The notes: generated by a model from the sequence alone, not told the origin. Counted from the stretch's first letter, positions 29,530-39,021 are shown. The stretch is 64,000 nucleotides of DNA from Maribacter sp. (GCA_002749285.1 PDPR01000013.1:89623-153622), one strand, 5' to 3'. A program made the numbers and translations.

Positions 29530-29561
29530 TTGAACCCTATGGGGCAAATACTTTATCTTTG
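29530..29561 (+). promoter_or_regulatory. Promoter of the 2TM gene
   Basis: TTG at 29530-29532 and TATCTTTG at 29554-29561, an exact TAnnTTTG box, are separated by 21 bases. The expected start lies some 16 bases before ATG 29584, which supports that start over an upstream one at 29506. Confidence 0.6.
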
Positions 29562-29583
29562 CAATCAAATACAACCATTCGTT

Positions 29584-29967
29584 ATGTTCAAAAAAGACAA
29601 AAAACAAGCGGAATTAAACTTGGAGCAACATGAACTGCTTGAATCTGCCCAAACACGTATAAGGCAGAAAAAACGGTTATACGAACATTTTGTCATTTTC
29701 TTGATTGGCAGTGTCTTCCTTGTTATTATCAATAAGGTCCTGAAATTCAGGGCTGAGTACGATTGGTTTATATGGGCCATTACCTTTTGGGTCTTTTTAT
29801 TCACAATACATGCTTTCAATGTTTTTGTTACACAGAAGTTCATGGGGAAGGATTGGGAAAGGCGACAGCGTGAAAAATTGGTCATAAAACAGAAAGAGAA
29901 AATAGCCGGACTACAGAAAGAAATCGAAACGGATTTCCCGATTTCCAAAATCAACAAAAAGGAATGA
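29584..29967 (+). CDS. 2TM domain small membrane protein
   Basis: This 127-residue protein matches the 2TM domain pattern. A charged N terminus (MFKKDKKQAELNLEQ) is followed by ARxRIRQKKxLYEHF-like text (QTRIRQKKRLYEHFVIFLIG), two membrane helices around 38-58 and 68-90, and a coiled, lysine-rich tail. The ATG at 29584 is preferred because a promoter box lies between it and the upstream ATG 29506. The function is unknown; in other bacteria similar domains are attached to histidine kinases. It lies upstream of folA, probably in the same transcript. Confidence 0.8.
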   Translation: MFKKDKKQAELNLEQHELLESAQTRIRQKKRLYEHFVIFLIGSVFLVIINKVLKFRAEYDWFIWAITFWVFLFTIHAFNVFVTQKFMGKDWERRQREKLVIKQKEKIAGLQKEIETDFPISKINKKE

Positions 29968-30084
29968 CACAAAGAACAAGGTTAGGCATCCAATCACCTC
30001 AACAAGACAGTGTATACGCCATCAATATATTGATCGGCCTACTTTTTGTACCTTACATACCGAATTTACACTAAAAATATTATT

Positions 30085-30579
30085 GTGCAAAACATTACCA
30101 TGATAGCTGCCGTAGGCGAAAACAACGCATTGGGGAAGGACAATGACCTTCTTTGGCACCTTCCGGACGACTTTAAACGTTTTAAAAAGTTGACAACAGG
30201 GCATTTCATTATCATGGGAAGAAAGACTTTTGAAAGTTTCCCCAAACCACTTCCAGACAGGACCCATATTATAATCACAAGGGACAAAAACTATAAAGTT
30301 GCCCACGAAGACTGCATTGTCGTACATTCCTTGGAAGACGCTATAAAACTGACACATGGCGATGGGCAGCCTTTTATTATTGGAGGTGGGGAGATCTATG
30401 TGCAAGGGGAGAAATTCGCCCAGGTATTGGAGATCACAAAGGTACATTCCGATTTTCATGCCGATACCTTCTTTCCTGAAATCGATGGGACCATTTGGCA
30501 ATTGACAAGTTCCGTACATCATCCCAAGGATGAAAAACACAAATATGATTTCACATATTTAACGTTTCACAGGAAATAG
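30085..30579 (+). CDS. folA: Dihydrofolate reductase
   Basis: FolA reduces dihydrofolate with NADPH, recycling the folate oxidised by ThyA. Motifs are IAAVGENNALGKDNDLLWHLP, FIIMGRKTFESFP and the C-terminal FIIGGGEIYVQ. The start is uncertain: GTG 30085 gives VQNITMIAAV, which restores the first beta strand as in E. coli (MISLIAAL), while ATG 30100 would cut it short. An earlier ATG at 30046 adds unrelated residues. With GTG the protein has 164 residues, normal for the family. It converges on murI with four bases between their stops. Confidence 0.93.
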   Translation: MQNITMIAAVGENNALGKDNDLLWHLPDDFKRFKKLTTGHFIIMGRKTFESFPKPLPDRTHIIITRDKNYKVAHEDCIVVHSLEDAIKLTHGDGQPFIIGGGEIYVQGEKFAQVLEITKVHSDFHADTFFPEIDGTIWQLTSSVHHPKDEKHKYDFTYLTFHRK

Positions 30580-30583
30580 TATT

Positions 30584-31372
30584 TTAGAAATCCCTATACC
30601 CTATTTCCAAGGAAACACCACCATCTTCAAAAAAACCCTTTAGCACTTCAACATCCGCATTTGTAATAAAGTGATGCGCTGTTTTATCCATGGAGTTCGA
30701 CAGCAATCCATTCCTCATCAATACTGCCTTGGTCTGTCGTGCCACTGCTTCACCCGAGTCGATGATTTTTATATGGGCAGGCAATATTTTCTTCAGTAAA
30801 GGAATTAAATAGGGATAATGGGTACAGCCCAACACCAAACAATCGATTCCGGCCGAGACCATTGGGTCAAGATATTCCTCCAACAAGGCTCTTGTTTCGG
30901 GCGAACTTGCCTTCCCACTTTCGATCAATGGCACCAAACCCGTTCCAACTTGTTCAAAAATGCGTATTCCTTCGGCATGGTTCCCTGCCGTACTATGAAA
31001 AAGAAGACTGGACAAGGTCCCCTTTGTAGCCAACACCCCTATTTTTCTTGATTTTGATTGCAAAGCTGCCGGTTTTATCGCTGGTTCTATTCCTATAAAG
31101 GGTACCTGGTAATGGCTGCGCAAATAATCTATGCCATTGGTAGTTGCCGTATTGCAGGCCACCACGATCAGCTTACAGCCCTCACCCAATAAAATCTCCG
31201 TATTTTTTATAGATAGTTGGACTATTTCCTCTTTCGTACGGTCCCCATAGGGGGCATTCTTGCTGTCGGCCAGATAAATGGTACTCTCGTGGGGGAGCAA
31301 CGCATTTATTTCCTTCCATATGGATGTACCACCCACGCCAGAATCAAAAATACCAATGGGGTGATCGGCCAT
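30584..31372 (-). CDS. murI: Glutamate racemase
   Basis: MurI makes D-glutamate for peptidoglycan. It has 262 residues, with IGIFDSGVGG near the N terminus and the two catalytic cysteines in VACNTATTNG (Cys73) and LGCTHYPYL (Cys183). It follows the PafA-type phosphatase gene by 12 bp on the same strand, so co-transcription is likely. Length and motifs are typical. Confidence 0.97.
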   Translation of the reverse strand: MADHPIGIFDSGVGGTSIWKEINALLPHESTIYLADSKNAPYGDRTKEEIVQLSIKNTEILLGEGCKLIVVACNTATTNGIDYLRSHYQVPFIGIEPAIKPAALQSKSRKIGVLATKGTLSSLLFHSTAGNHAEGIRIFEQVGTGLVPLIESGKASSPETRALLEEYLDPMVSAGIDCLVLGCTHYPYLIPLLKKILPAHIKIIDSGEAVARQTKAVLMRNGLLSNSMDKTAHHFITNADVEVLKGFFEDGGVSLEIGYRDF

Positions 31373-31384
31373 ATTATTATCTAT

Positions 31385-33070
31385 TTATTCGATAACCTTG
31401 GTTATGGGTACGCCTATATTCCCACTAGGAAAAGCAATTCCCAATAATGCTGATATGGTCGGGGCTATATCTGAAATTTCAGTATGTTCCGTGGTACTCC
31501 CTTTTTGAATGCCACGACCATAAAAAAGCAATGGCACATGGGTGTCATAAACCTGTGGGGAACCGTGGGTGGAACCAGTAACGGAATAATTTGCAACCCC
31601 AGGCCTCAGAACAATGAGGATATCCCCTGAGCGTTTTAAGTTGTAACCATTCTGCAAAATATAAGGAATACCCTGTGTATAATCATTTTCCCACATTTGT
31701 TGGCCCGTATAGACCCTGTCGATATTTTCATATGTCATTAATTCCCTTGCGATTTCCTCCTCAACATCCCCCAATTTCAAATCAAGGTTCCTGACAATAT
31801 CATGGTCGAGGAATATTTGACTGTTTGAACTATTCTCCACTATGTCAGTAGTACCATATTTATATTTCAGGAATTCATTGAATTTTATTTCCTGTTCCTC
31901 CCCTTTTACATAACCCGCAGGCACACGGTGATCCTTCAAATACGCTGGTACATGTATCGCCGCATGGTCCGCGGTCAAGAAAAGGGTATAGTTGTCTTTA
32001 CCTACTTTTTTGTCCAAGGCCTTGAACAATCTGGCCAAATCCCTATCCAACCTTATGTAGGTATCCTGGATCTCCTTCGAATTCACACCGAATTTATGGC
32101 CCACATAATCCGTACTTGAAAAACTCACCGCCAAAAAATCAGTTATTTTATCGGCCCCCAGATTCTCACCATCCAATGCGGCAATAGCAAAATCCGTGGT
32201 AATACTGTTACCATATGGTGTTGCCTTGATCATGTCGAAACCTCCATTGGAGTCCCATAGATTTGGCAGGTCATGAGGAAAAACCGGTGCAACCTCCCCC
32301 TCGAACAACCCTTCGTATCCGTTATTGTCCGAACCACTCTCCAAATAGGTGTTTATATCCTTTAAGGTTACCCATGGTCTTTTATAACCCTCGGCAACAT
32401 TGGAGGCATTGAAATCAATGACCCACTTCGGCAATGCATCCATATAAAATGAACTTGTTATCCAATTGCCCTCATTTTCTCCATAAAACCAAAAAGCCCC
32501 ATTGGCAATATGCCCCCCAGGCAGTACAGAAGCCCTGTCCTTCAGGGCTATGGCAATTGTCTTCCCCCTCATTTGCGTGTGCAAGCGTAATTGATCGGCC
32601 ACAGTAGTCACCATCATTCTATGGGGCGACATCTTACCTGCATCGGAAGCCGTTCCCACAGAATTGTAGGCTTCATCAGCTGCACAATACACCGATACAC
32701 CCAATTCCCTGTCATACCAATTATTGGCTATAATACCATGTGAGGCAGGTGTCGTACCCGTGTATACCGATGCATGTCCCGGACCAGTGTAAGTGGGCGC
32801 ATAATTAAAATGATTGTTCTTACAGTTGAAACCCCCATTGACCAACCTTTTAAAGCCATCATCCCCATAATGGTCCCAAAAACGGGTCAGGTAATCATAA
32901 CGCATTTGATCTACGACTATACCCACGACCAACCTGGGCATAACCCGTAAATGGTCCGAATTCCCAACCTTATCCTCTTTTCCGGACTTTCTTTGACCTA
33001 CGGAATCGAACGTATTAAAAATTAGTGAGATTAGCACTAAAGTAAGGGTAAATCTATTCTTGCTCATCAT
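31385..33070 (-). CDS. PafA-type alkaline phosphatase family protein
   Basis: An exported metal-dependent phosphomonoesterase of the alkaline phosphatase superfamily, 561 residues. A signal peptide (about residues 1-25) is followed by LVVGIVVDQMRYDYLTRFWD with the first metal aspartate. The nucleophile threonine lies in YAPTYTGPGHASVYTGT, and further metal ligands in TADHAAIHVP and the final STHGSPQVYDTHVPL. Two start codons adjoin (33070, 33067); an upstream in-frame start at 33145 lies before the promoter box and is rejected. It probably acts in the periplasm to scavenge phosphate. Substrate is by family only. Confidence 0.9.
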   Translation of the reverse strand: MMSKNRFTLTLVLISLIFNTFDSVGQRKSGKEDKVGNSDHLRVMPRLVVGIVVDQMRYDYLTRFWDHYGDDGFKRLVNGGFNCKNNHFNYAPTYTGPGHASVYTGTTPASHGIIANNWYDRELGVSVYCAADEAYNSVGTASDAGKMSPHRMMVTTVADQLRLHTQMRGKTIAIALKDRASVLPGGHIANGAFWFYGENEGNWITSSFYMDALPKWVIDFNASNVAEGYKRPWVTLKDINTYLESGSDNNGYEGLFEGEVAPVFPHDLPNLWDSNGGFDMIKATPYGNSITTDFAIAALDGENLGADKITDFLAVSFSSTDYVGHKFGVNSKEIQDTYIRLDRDLARLFKALDKKVGKDNYTLFLTADHAAIHVPAYLKDHRVPAGYVKGEEQEIKFNEFLKYKYGTTDIVENSSNSQIFLDHDIVRNLDLKLGDVEEEIARELMTYENIDRVYTGQQMWENDYTQGIPYILQNGYNLKRSGDILIVLRPGVANYSVTGSTHGSPQVYDTHVPLLFYGRGIQKGSTTEHTEISDIAPTISALLGIAFPSGNIGVPITKVIE

Positions 33071-33090
33071 TTTATGAAATATTGATACTG

Positions 33091-33098
33091 CAAAAATA
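33091..33098 (-). promoter_or_regulatory. -7 box of the pafA-like/murI transcript
   Basis: TATTTTTG on the minus strand is an exact TAnnTTTG box, 20 bases before ATG 33070. No clear -33 TTG is seen. Confidence 0.5.
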
Positions 33099-33183
33099 TA
33101 TAAATAAACCCTTAAAAGATTAAATGAATGCCAAAAGACATCCATAATTCCTATTTTTACAATTACTAAGTTTATCCCATTCT

Positions 33184-33924
33184 ATGAATTACCTAGCATC
33201 AATCGGTAGTTATGCAATAATGATCAAGGAGGTTTTCAAAAAACCTACGAAATGGCGTATAATGAAGTCTTTGATCCTCAAGGAAATAGACGAACTCATC
33301 TATGGTTCATTGGGCATTTTGATATTCCTCTCCTTTTTTATTGGCGGTGTTGTCGCCATACAAACAGCATTGAACATTACCAGTGAGCTCATTCCCAAAA
33401 AATTAGTGGGTTTTGCTACCCGGCAATCCATTATTCTGGAATTCGCCCCAACTTTCTGCTCGATTATCATGGCTGGCAAGGTAGGTTCCTATATTACCAG
33501 TAGTATCGGTACCATGAGGGTCACCGAACAAATCGATGCCTTGGAGGTCATGGGTATAAATGCCTTGAACTATCTGGTATTCCCAAAGATAATCGCCTTA
33601 TTGCTCTACCCTTTCACCATTGCCATAGCCATGTATGTCGGTGTTTTCGGTGGATGGACCGCAGGTGTTTTCGGGGGTTTCAGTACAAGTGCCGATTTTA
33701 TCGAAGGGGTACAGTTGGATTTTATCCCTTTTCATGTCACCTATGCTTTTATTAAAACCTTGATATTCGCATTTGTTTTGGCAACCATTCCTTCTTATCA
33801 TGGTTTTTATATGAAAGGCGGGGCACTTGAGGTTGGAAAGGCCTCCACAACTTCCTTTGTATGGACAAGTGTGGTCATCATTATCTTAAATTATATTCTA
33901 ACACAACTTTTATTGGGCCAATGA
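33184..33924 (+). CDS. mlaE: MlaE-type lipid transport permease
   Basis: The 246-residue integral membrane protein belongs to the MlaE permease family of ABC systems that move phospholipids between inner and outer membranes. Signatures include FIGGVVAIQTALN, LEFAPTFCSIIMAGKVGSYI and TMRVTEQIDALEVMGINALN. The ATPase gene overlaps its stop by four bases (ATGA), so translation is coupled. No MlaD (MCE) gene is next to them in the window. Its role in outer-membrane lipid asymmetry is inferred from the family. Confidence 0.94.
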   Translation: MNYLASIGSYAIMIKEVFKKPTKWRIMKSLILKEIDELIYGSLGILIFLSFFIGGVVAIQTALNITSELIPKKLVGFATRQSIILEFAPTFCSIIMAGKVGSYITSSIGTMRVTEQIDALEVMGINALNYLVFPKIIALLLYPFTIAIAMYVGVFGGWTAGVFGGFSTSADFIEGVQLDFIPFHVTYAFIKTLIFAFVLATIPSYHGFYMKGGALEVGKASTTSFVWTSVVIIILNYILTQLLLGQ

Positions 33925-34691
33925 TCGAAGTAAAGGACATATATAAATCTTTTGATGGGACCACCCAAATATTAAGGGGTATCAGCACTGTCTTTGACAA
34001 AGGCAAGACCAACTTGATCATTGGACAAAGCGGCTCGGGAAAGACCGTATTCCTTAAATGCCTTTTGGGGCTCTTTAGCCCGGACAAGGGATCCATTAGC
34101 CATGATGGTAGAATTTACTCAAAACTGTCGCCTCGCGAACAACGAGACCTTAGACAGGACATGGGAATGGTATTCCAAGGAAGTGCACTTTTCGACTCGA
34201 TGACCGTAGAGGGCAATGTGATGTTTCCGTTGGAGATGTTCACGAACCAATCCCAATCGGAAATGCAAGATCGTGCCGATTTTGTACTAAAAAGGGTAAA
34301 CCTTGGCAATGCCCACAAAAAATATCCCTCTGAAATATCGGGCGGAATGCAAAAACGGGTAGCCATTGCCAGGGCCATTGTCATGAACCCCAAATATCTT
34401 TTCTGCGACGAGCCCAATTCTGGATTAGACCCAAGAACGGCCATAGTAATCGACAACCTCATTCACGAAATCACCTTGGAATACGATATCACCACGGTCA
34501 TAAACACCCATGACATGAACTCCGTCATGGAAATCGGCGAAAAAATAATCTTCCTGAAAAATGGAATCAAGGAGTGGGAAGGCACCAAGGAAGACTTCTT
34601 CAAAACGGATAATGAGGCAGTGATCAATTTTGCGTATTCCTCCGAACTGTTCAAAAAAGTACGGCAAATGTATATCGAAGAGCGTAATTAA
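33921..34691 (+). CDS. mlaF: MlaF-type ABC transporter ATPase
   Basis: A 256-residue ABC ATPase, partner of the MlaE permease. Walker A GQSGSGKT is at residues 35-42, the signature is EISGGMQKR, and Walker B lies in YLFCDEPNSGLDP. ATG 33921 overlaps the mlaE stop codon (ATGA); an earlier in-frame Met lies inside mlaE. Its stop overlaps the stop of the convergent DUF389 gene by four bases, leaving no room for a terminator. Confidence 0.95.
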   Translation: MIEVKDIYKSFDGTTQILRGISTVFDKGKTNLIIGQSGSGKTVFLKCLLGLFSPDKGSISHDGRIYSKLSPREQRDLRQDMGMVFQGSALFDSMTVEGNVMFPLEMFTNQSQSEMQDRADFVLKRVNLGNAHKKYPSEISGGMQKRVAIARAIVMNPKYLFCDEPNSGLDPRTAIVIDNLIHEITLEYDITTVINTHDMNSVMEIGEKIIFLKNGIKEWEGTKEDFFKTDNEAVINFAYSSELFKKVRQMYIEERN

Positions 34692-36154
34692 TCCTGAACG
34701 ATCTCTTTGATCTGGATCCTATTGTCCTTTAACCTTAATTTCAGCCAGGCATGTAATTTTTTAGTATCCTCAACGGCCTGGGCCCTCTTGGCATCCCTTT
34801 TCCATTTCACTTCAAAGATAGGTATGGTATCCATCTTATTGAAATCGGTCTGGATGGTAGGTGAAAAACCAAGCGATTCCAAATTCGTATAATTCGTTTT
34901 CGCCTCGGCACTCACATCGGCAAAAGGGATGGACAGTCGAACCAATTTCCCCAGTTCCTCTTCCAGCAACCTAATACGGGTATCTTTATCCTCCAGCTCG
35001 ATTTTCTGGGTCTCATACAATTGATCCACGTATTTGAGCTGGTCCAATTGCTCATTTTTTGCACCTTGTATTATATGCAGTTCTGTATCTTTCAACCTGT
35101 CAAAACTATCTTCGTCCTCTTTTTGCTTGTTCCAAGTGGCAATGACATTATCGGGTATGGTCTCGTTCCCCATGAACACCAATTCAATATACGGGTTTTC
35201 ACCCCTATTGAATTCAATATCCGTAAAGTCGTCCATAAACCGTCCCGAACCCTTAAATTGGTATGGTGCCACTTTTTCCTCGACGAAACGTTGTGCCTGT
35301 TTTCTGAACAAGGATTCCTGAAGGGCATCCCAGAAGGCAATCCCTGCCGGTACCATTACCAAGAGCGCGAAAAGGGAAGCTACCCTGCCGATAAGCCTTC
35401 GCCTTTTGGAATTGACATAACGCACCATCGGGAAACGCAATAGTTTCAGTACCAAAAAGGTTGCCAAAGCGATAAAAATGGTATTGATACTGAATAAGTA
35501 CATTGCTCCCCTGGCATATTCATAATTACCAATAGCCAAACCAAAACCTACTGTGCACAGAGGTGGCATTAATGCCGTCGCAATAGCCACACCGAAGATG
35601 ACAGAGGCTATGGTTCCTTTCTTCGCCCTGGCAATAACAAGGGCAAGCCCCCCAAAAAAGGCAATCAGGACATCACGGATATCAGGGGCCGTCCGTGCCA
35701 AAAGCTCCGAAGATTCATCACGCAATGGGAATATGGCAAAAAACAAATAGGCCGTCAACACGCTCAATACGACCATAACGGCAAAATTCTTTAAAGACCT
35801 ACGCAAGGTATCCACGTCATTTACCGCCAATGAAAGACCAATACCCAATATGGGACCCATTAAGGGGGATATCAACATGGCACCAATAACAACAGCTGTT
35901 GAATTGGCATTAAGTCCTATCGAAGCGATAAAGATGGAACAGATCAAAATCCATGAGGTATGCCCCTTAAAAGGGATATCGGCAATAATAGCTTCCTTGG
36001 TAGCCTCCTGATCGGTATTGCCGCGAATATCCAAAAGTTCAGAAAGGAACTTTCTCGTACTCCCGAACAAACCTTGAATATCCTTTTTTACCTCCTCCCC
36101 ACTATCGGTCTGATTAGGGGGGGTATTTTTGTCCTCATTTAAATTTTCAACCAT
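34688..36154 (-). CDS. DUF389 membrane protein
   Basis: A 488-residue protein with a hydrophobic DUF389 core of about six helices (roughly residues 60-270). The family motif reads ANSTAVVIGAMLISPLMGPI. A long C-terminal soluble region follows, including a short predicted coiled coil around LYETQKIELEDKDTRIRLLE. The function is unknown. ATG 36154 is chosen; the longer frame begins with a TTG inside manC. It follows manC by two bases, so the two are co-transcribed, and it converges on mlaF. Confidence 0.87.
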   Translation of the reverse strand: MVENLNEDKNTPPNQTDSGEEVKKDIQGLFGSTRKFLSELLDIRGNTDQEATKEAIIADIPFKGHTSWILICSIFIASIGLNANSTAVVIGAMLISPLMGPILGIGLSLAVNDVDTLRRSLKNFAVMVVLSVLTAYLFFAIFPLRDESSELLARTAPDIRDVLIAFFGGLALVIARAKKGTIASVIFGVAIATALMPPLCTVGFGLAIGNYEYARGAMYLFSINTIFIALATFLVLKLLRFPMVRYVNSKRRRLIGRVASLFALLVMVPAGIAFWDALQESLFRKQAQRFVEEKVAPYQFKGSGRFMDDFTDIEFNRGENPYIELVFMGNETIPDNVIATWNKQKEDEDSFDRLKDTELHIIQGAKNEQLDQLKYVDQLYETQKIELEDKDTRIRLLEEELGKLVRLSIPFADVSAEAKTNYTNLESLGFSPTIQTDFNKMDTIPIFEVKWKRDAKRAQAVEDTKKLHAWLKLRLKDNRIQIKEIVQD

Positions 36155-36156
36155 AA

Positions 36157-37236
36157 TCAAGCATACTTGTCACCAAACTTTTCCTTGACCTTTGTCAATA
36201 CCTGTTTTATATCCTGTTCTTTGGACCTTGGATAGATCAATAGCACTTCCTCCTTGTCGACAATAATGTAATCCTCGAGTCCATCGACGACTACAATCTT
36301 GTCCTTTGGGGAACGGATCATATTGCCATGGGCATCCTGACCCAGCAATTTACTATTGACCACGGCATTTTCATCAACATCCTTATCCAACTTATCGTAT
36401 AAGGAACCCCAAGTCCCTAGATCGTTCCAATCAAAAGTGGCAGGCCGAACATAGATTGACTTGGACTGTTCCAATATAGCATAATCTATAGATATATTTT
36501 CGGCCTTTGGGTAATTCTCTTTTATAAATTCCTTTTCACTTGGTGTGTTATAATCGGCTATCCCGGATCTGAACAATCCATATTGTTTCGGCTGATGGTT
36601 TTGAAAGGCCTTCACTATACTACTGACGCTCCACATGAATATACCCGCATTCCATAGGAAGTTCCCCTGTGCCAAAAACCCCTTGGCAGTCTCATAGTCC
36701 GGTTTTTCCCTAAATTGATGGACCTTTTTAAGGTTGGAAGTATCTTTTCCCTCAAATTCAATATACCCAAAGCCGGTATTGGGAAATGTGGGTACGATTC
36801 CCAAAGCACAAAGGACTTCCTCTTTTTCGCACTTATCAAAACACTCAATAACATCATTCGCAAAAGCATCCTCATCTTCGATCCAATGATCACTGGGTGC
36901 CACGACCATAACACCATTCGGGTTCATTTTTTGAATCTTCATAGCAGCATATAAAATACAGGGTGCCGTATTGCGCATTGCCGGTTCCAGAACAACCTGT
37001 TCCTGTTTTACCATGGGTAGTTGCTCCAAGACCAGACCGTTATACCGCTCATTGGTCAGGATCAGGATATTCCCTGTTGGTATAAATCTATTTAGACGTT
37101 GAAAAGTCTTCTGTATAAGGGTCTGCCCAGTACCCAGCATATCGTGGAACTGTTTGGGGTCCTCAGTGGTACTTATCGGCCAAAAACGGGAACCTACCCC
37201 TCCTGCCATTAAAACCGCATAATAATTCTTGTTCAT
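36157..37236 (-). CDS. manC: Mannose-1-phosphate guanylyltransferase
   Basis: This 359-residue nucleotidyltransferase makes GDP-mannose for surface polysaccharides. The N-terminal signature VLMAGGVGSRFWPIS binds GTP; EPAMRNTAPCI and APSDHWIEDED are further family motifs, with FDWNDLGTWGSLY late in the protein. It lacks the phosphomannose isomerase domain of bifunctional forms. It lies 11 bp after the SprT-like gene and two bases before the DUF389 gene. Confidence 0.95.
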   Translation of the reverse strand: MNKNYYAVLMAGGVGSRFWPISTTEDPKQFHDMLGTGQTLIQKTFQRLNRFIPTGNILILTNERYNGLVLEQLPMVKQEQVVLEPAMRNTAPCILYAAMKIQKMNPNGVMVVAPSDHWIEDEDAFANDVIECFDKCEKEEVLCALGIVPTFPNTGFGYIEFEGKDTSNLKKVHQFREKPDYETAKGFLAQGNFLWNAGIFMWSVSSIVKAFQNHQPKQYGLFRSGIADYNTPSEKEFIKENYPKAENISIDYAILEQSKSIYVRPATFDWNDLGTWGSLYDKLDKDVDENAVVNSKLLGQDAHGNMIRSPKDKIVVVDGLEDYIIVDKEEVLLIYPRSKEQDIKQVLTKVKEKFGDKYA

Positions 37237-37247
37237 GTTCCAATCTT

Positions 37248-37847
37248 TTATTTTATTAATTCTACTTCGGCATTAGGCTGGAACAGATAAACCTTCCCCG
37301 ATGCCACCTCGATACATTCGTAGCGTTTAACCCTCTTATTCCCTTTTTTGAAAATTTTATCGTTATATGTACGAAAAACACCACCCAAAGGCAATTCGAA
37401 AATATAGGTTTTATCAGAATGTTGTGGGTCATATTGTTTTAAGGCCAATGACAAAATAGCGTCAGTATCACTACTTGCCTTGGGGTTCTTAAAATGTCTT
37501 GCCAAAATAGGTAGAAGTTTTGAGGGAAAGACCTCGGGCCTAATAAAGGGCAACATGAGATATTGAAAAGTTTTTTTCCACTCCGATCCGTGGGGCTTGA
37601 TATTCCTTCCGTATTGCTCAAAAGCGGTCAAATGGGCTATTTCATGTATCAATGTAATCAAGAAACGATATTTGTTCAAAGTTGAATTGATCGTAATCTG
37701 ATGCAGTCCATTTGGTAATCGACGATAATCCCCATGACGTGTGACCCTTGTATTTACGATCTTGAGATTTACCCCAGAGGCCTTTATCAATTCCAAACAT
37801 GGTGCTACCGCCCTTTCCGGCAAATATTTTAGAAGAATACCATCCAT
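37248..37847 (-). CDS. SprT-like zinc metalloprotease-fold protein
   Basis: The 199-residue protein has the SprT-like zinc motif HEIAH at residues 68-72 and a further cluster of basic residues downstream. Related proteins (SprT, Spartan) act on DNA-protein crosslinks in eukaryotes, but the bacterial role is unclear. ATG 37847 fits family N termini; the longer frame starts with a GTG within the -7 box. The box TATTTTTG (37860-37853) is only five bases before this ATG, so the mRNA may be leaderless. First gene of a run with manC and DUF389. Confidence 0.85.
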   Translation of the reverse strand: MDGILLKYLPERAVAPCLELIKASGVNLKIVNTRVTRHGDYRRLPNGLHQITINSTLNKYRFLITLIHEIAHLTAFEQYGRNIKPHGSEWKKTFQYLMLPFIRPEVFPSKLLPILARHFKNPKASSDTDAILSLALKQYDPQHSDKTYIFELPLGGVFRTYNDKIFKKGNKRVKRYECIEVASGKVYLFQPNAEVELIK

Positions 37848-37852
37848 TGTCA

Positions 37853-37860
37853 CAAAAATA
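37853..37860 (-). promoter_or_regulatory. -7 box directly before the SprT-like gene
   Basis: TATTTTTG on the minus strand is an exact TAnnTTTG box, five bases before ATG 37847. No TTG is found at the usual -33 distance, so the call is tentative. Confidence 0.4.
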
Positions 37861-37954
37861 AGGTTTTTAGGGATTTATTGATATTGCCCAAAGACATTTG
37901 CCAAAACATAACACAAAATATAGTACTTTGGCCTGTTCGAATATTCCTATTGAT

Positions 37955-38305
37955 ATGTCCAAACCCATTTATCGTGTTTATGTCATAGAATTGTCAAAAA
38001 GGGTCTTCACTGAAAATGCAAGGTTCAGGGCAGCCAATCCCCAGTTCAATGGAGTGCTGCAATGCCTTTATGTGGGCATGAGCAGCAAGACCCCGAAAGA
38101 ACGTTTTGAACAACACAAAACGGGGTTTAGAAATAAAAAAGGCCATAAACTCTCTTCCAATATCGTTGAAAAATACGGCATGTACCTACGGCCTAGCCTC
38201 TATAATCACTTAGCTCCCCTAAACTCCAGGGACGAGGTCCTTAAACTGGAGGAGGCCCTAGCCTTGGAACTACGTAGGAAACATTATGCGGTATGGTATA
38301 ATTAA
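37955..38305 (+). CDS. GIY-YIG-like hypothetical protein
   Basis: This 116-residue protein resembles a GIY-YIG nuclease fold. YRVYVIEL near the start and CLYVGMSSKTPKERFEQHK further in match the two core motifs, with VG in place of IG. A trailing glutamate (LEEALALELRR) could be the metal ligand. ATG 37955 is preferred over 37898, since family similarity begins at YRVYVIEL and a near-consensus TACTTTG box lies between. No UvrC or restriction partner is nearby. Nuclease activity is unproven. Confidence 0.65.
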   Translation: MSKPIYRVYVIELSKRVFTENARFRAANPQFNGVLQCLYVGMSSKTPKERFEQHKTGFRNKKGHKLSSNIVEKYGMYLRPSLYNHLAPLNSRDEVLKLEEALALELRRKHYAVWYN

Positions 38306-38340
38306 CTGGGAAAGTGTTCGTTTTGTTTGCCTGTCCGAAC

Positions 38341-39021
38341 CTAAGGCGTACTATTACTTACCTGTAGCAATTTGCCATTGAACATTTTATGTCCGTTCAA
38401 GGCAAAGTCCTTAATATATTTACCCATTTCCGATGCTGTGACCGGGGCCTCATACCCTGGAAAGGCCTCTTCCAACATTTCTGTCTGTACGGCCCCTAAG
38501 GCCAATACATTGAAAGACGGACCTGTTTCCTTGAACTCCTCGGCCCATAGTTCGGTCAACGTAATCACGGCTCCTTTACTTGAACTGTATGCCGACAATC
38601 CTGGGAACTTCATGCTGCCTTGCACCCCTCCCATCGAACTTATGGTAACCACATGTCCGTTTTTTGACATCTTGGGCACAACCAACTTGGTAAGGTTGGC
38701 AACCCCAAAGACATTTACCCGGTACACGGACTCAAATTCCGAGGCACTGGTTTCCAAAAAAGGTTTATTAAGCAAGCTGCCCGCATTGTTGACCAAGACA
38801 TCGACCGTTTTCCAATGGGATTCCAAATATGCCCCAACCTTTTTCAAATCCTCTTCCTCTGTAATATCAAAAGGAAATGAGTCGATATTCTTATGCTTCA
38901 ACCGGGAAACTATCTCCCCGTTCCGGGATAAGGCCAATACATTATGCCCCTCATTGGCAAAAAGCTGTACCATTTCAAAACCTATACCCCTACTAGTGCC
39001 GGTAACGATTATGTTTGCCAT
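38341..39021 (-). CDS. Short-chain dehydrogenase/reductase
   Basis: This 226-residue NAD(P)-dependent oxidoreductase has TGTSRGIG at residues 7-14, NNAG at about 75, and the catalytic Ser, Tyr and Lys in ISSMGG and AYSSSKG. The substrate is unknown. Its ATG overlaps the stop of the upstream M28 peptidase gene by one base (TGATG), so the two are translated together. Confidence 0.92.
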   Translation of the reverse strand: MANIIVTGTSRGIGFEMVQLFANEGHNVLALSRNGEIVSRLKHKNIDSFPFDITEEEDLKKVGAYLESHWKTVDVLVNNAGSLLNKPFLETSASEFESVYRVNVFGVANLTKLVVPKMSKNGHVVTISSMGGVQGSMKFPGLSAYSSSKGAVITLTELWAEEFKETGPSFNVLALGAVQTEMLEEAFPGYEAPVTASEMGKYIKDFALNGHKMFNGKLLQVSNSTP

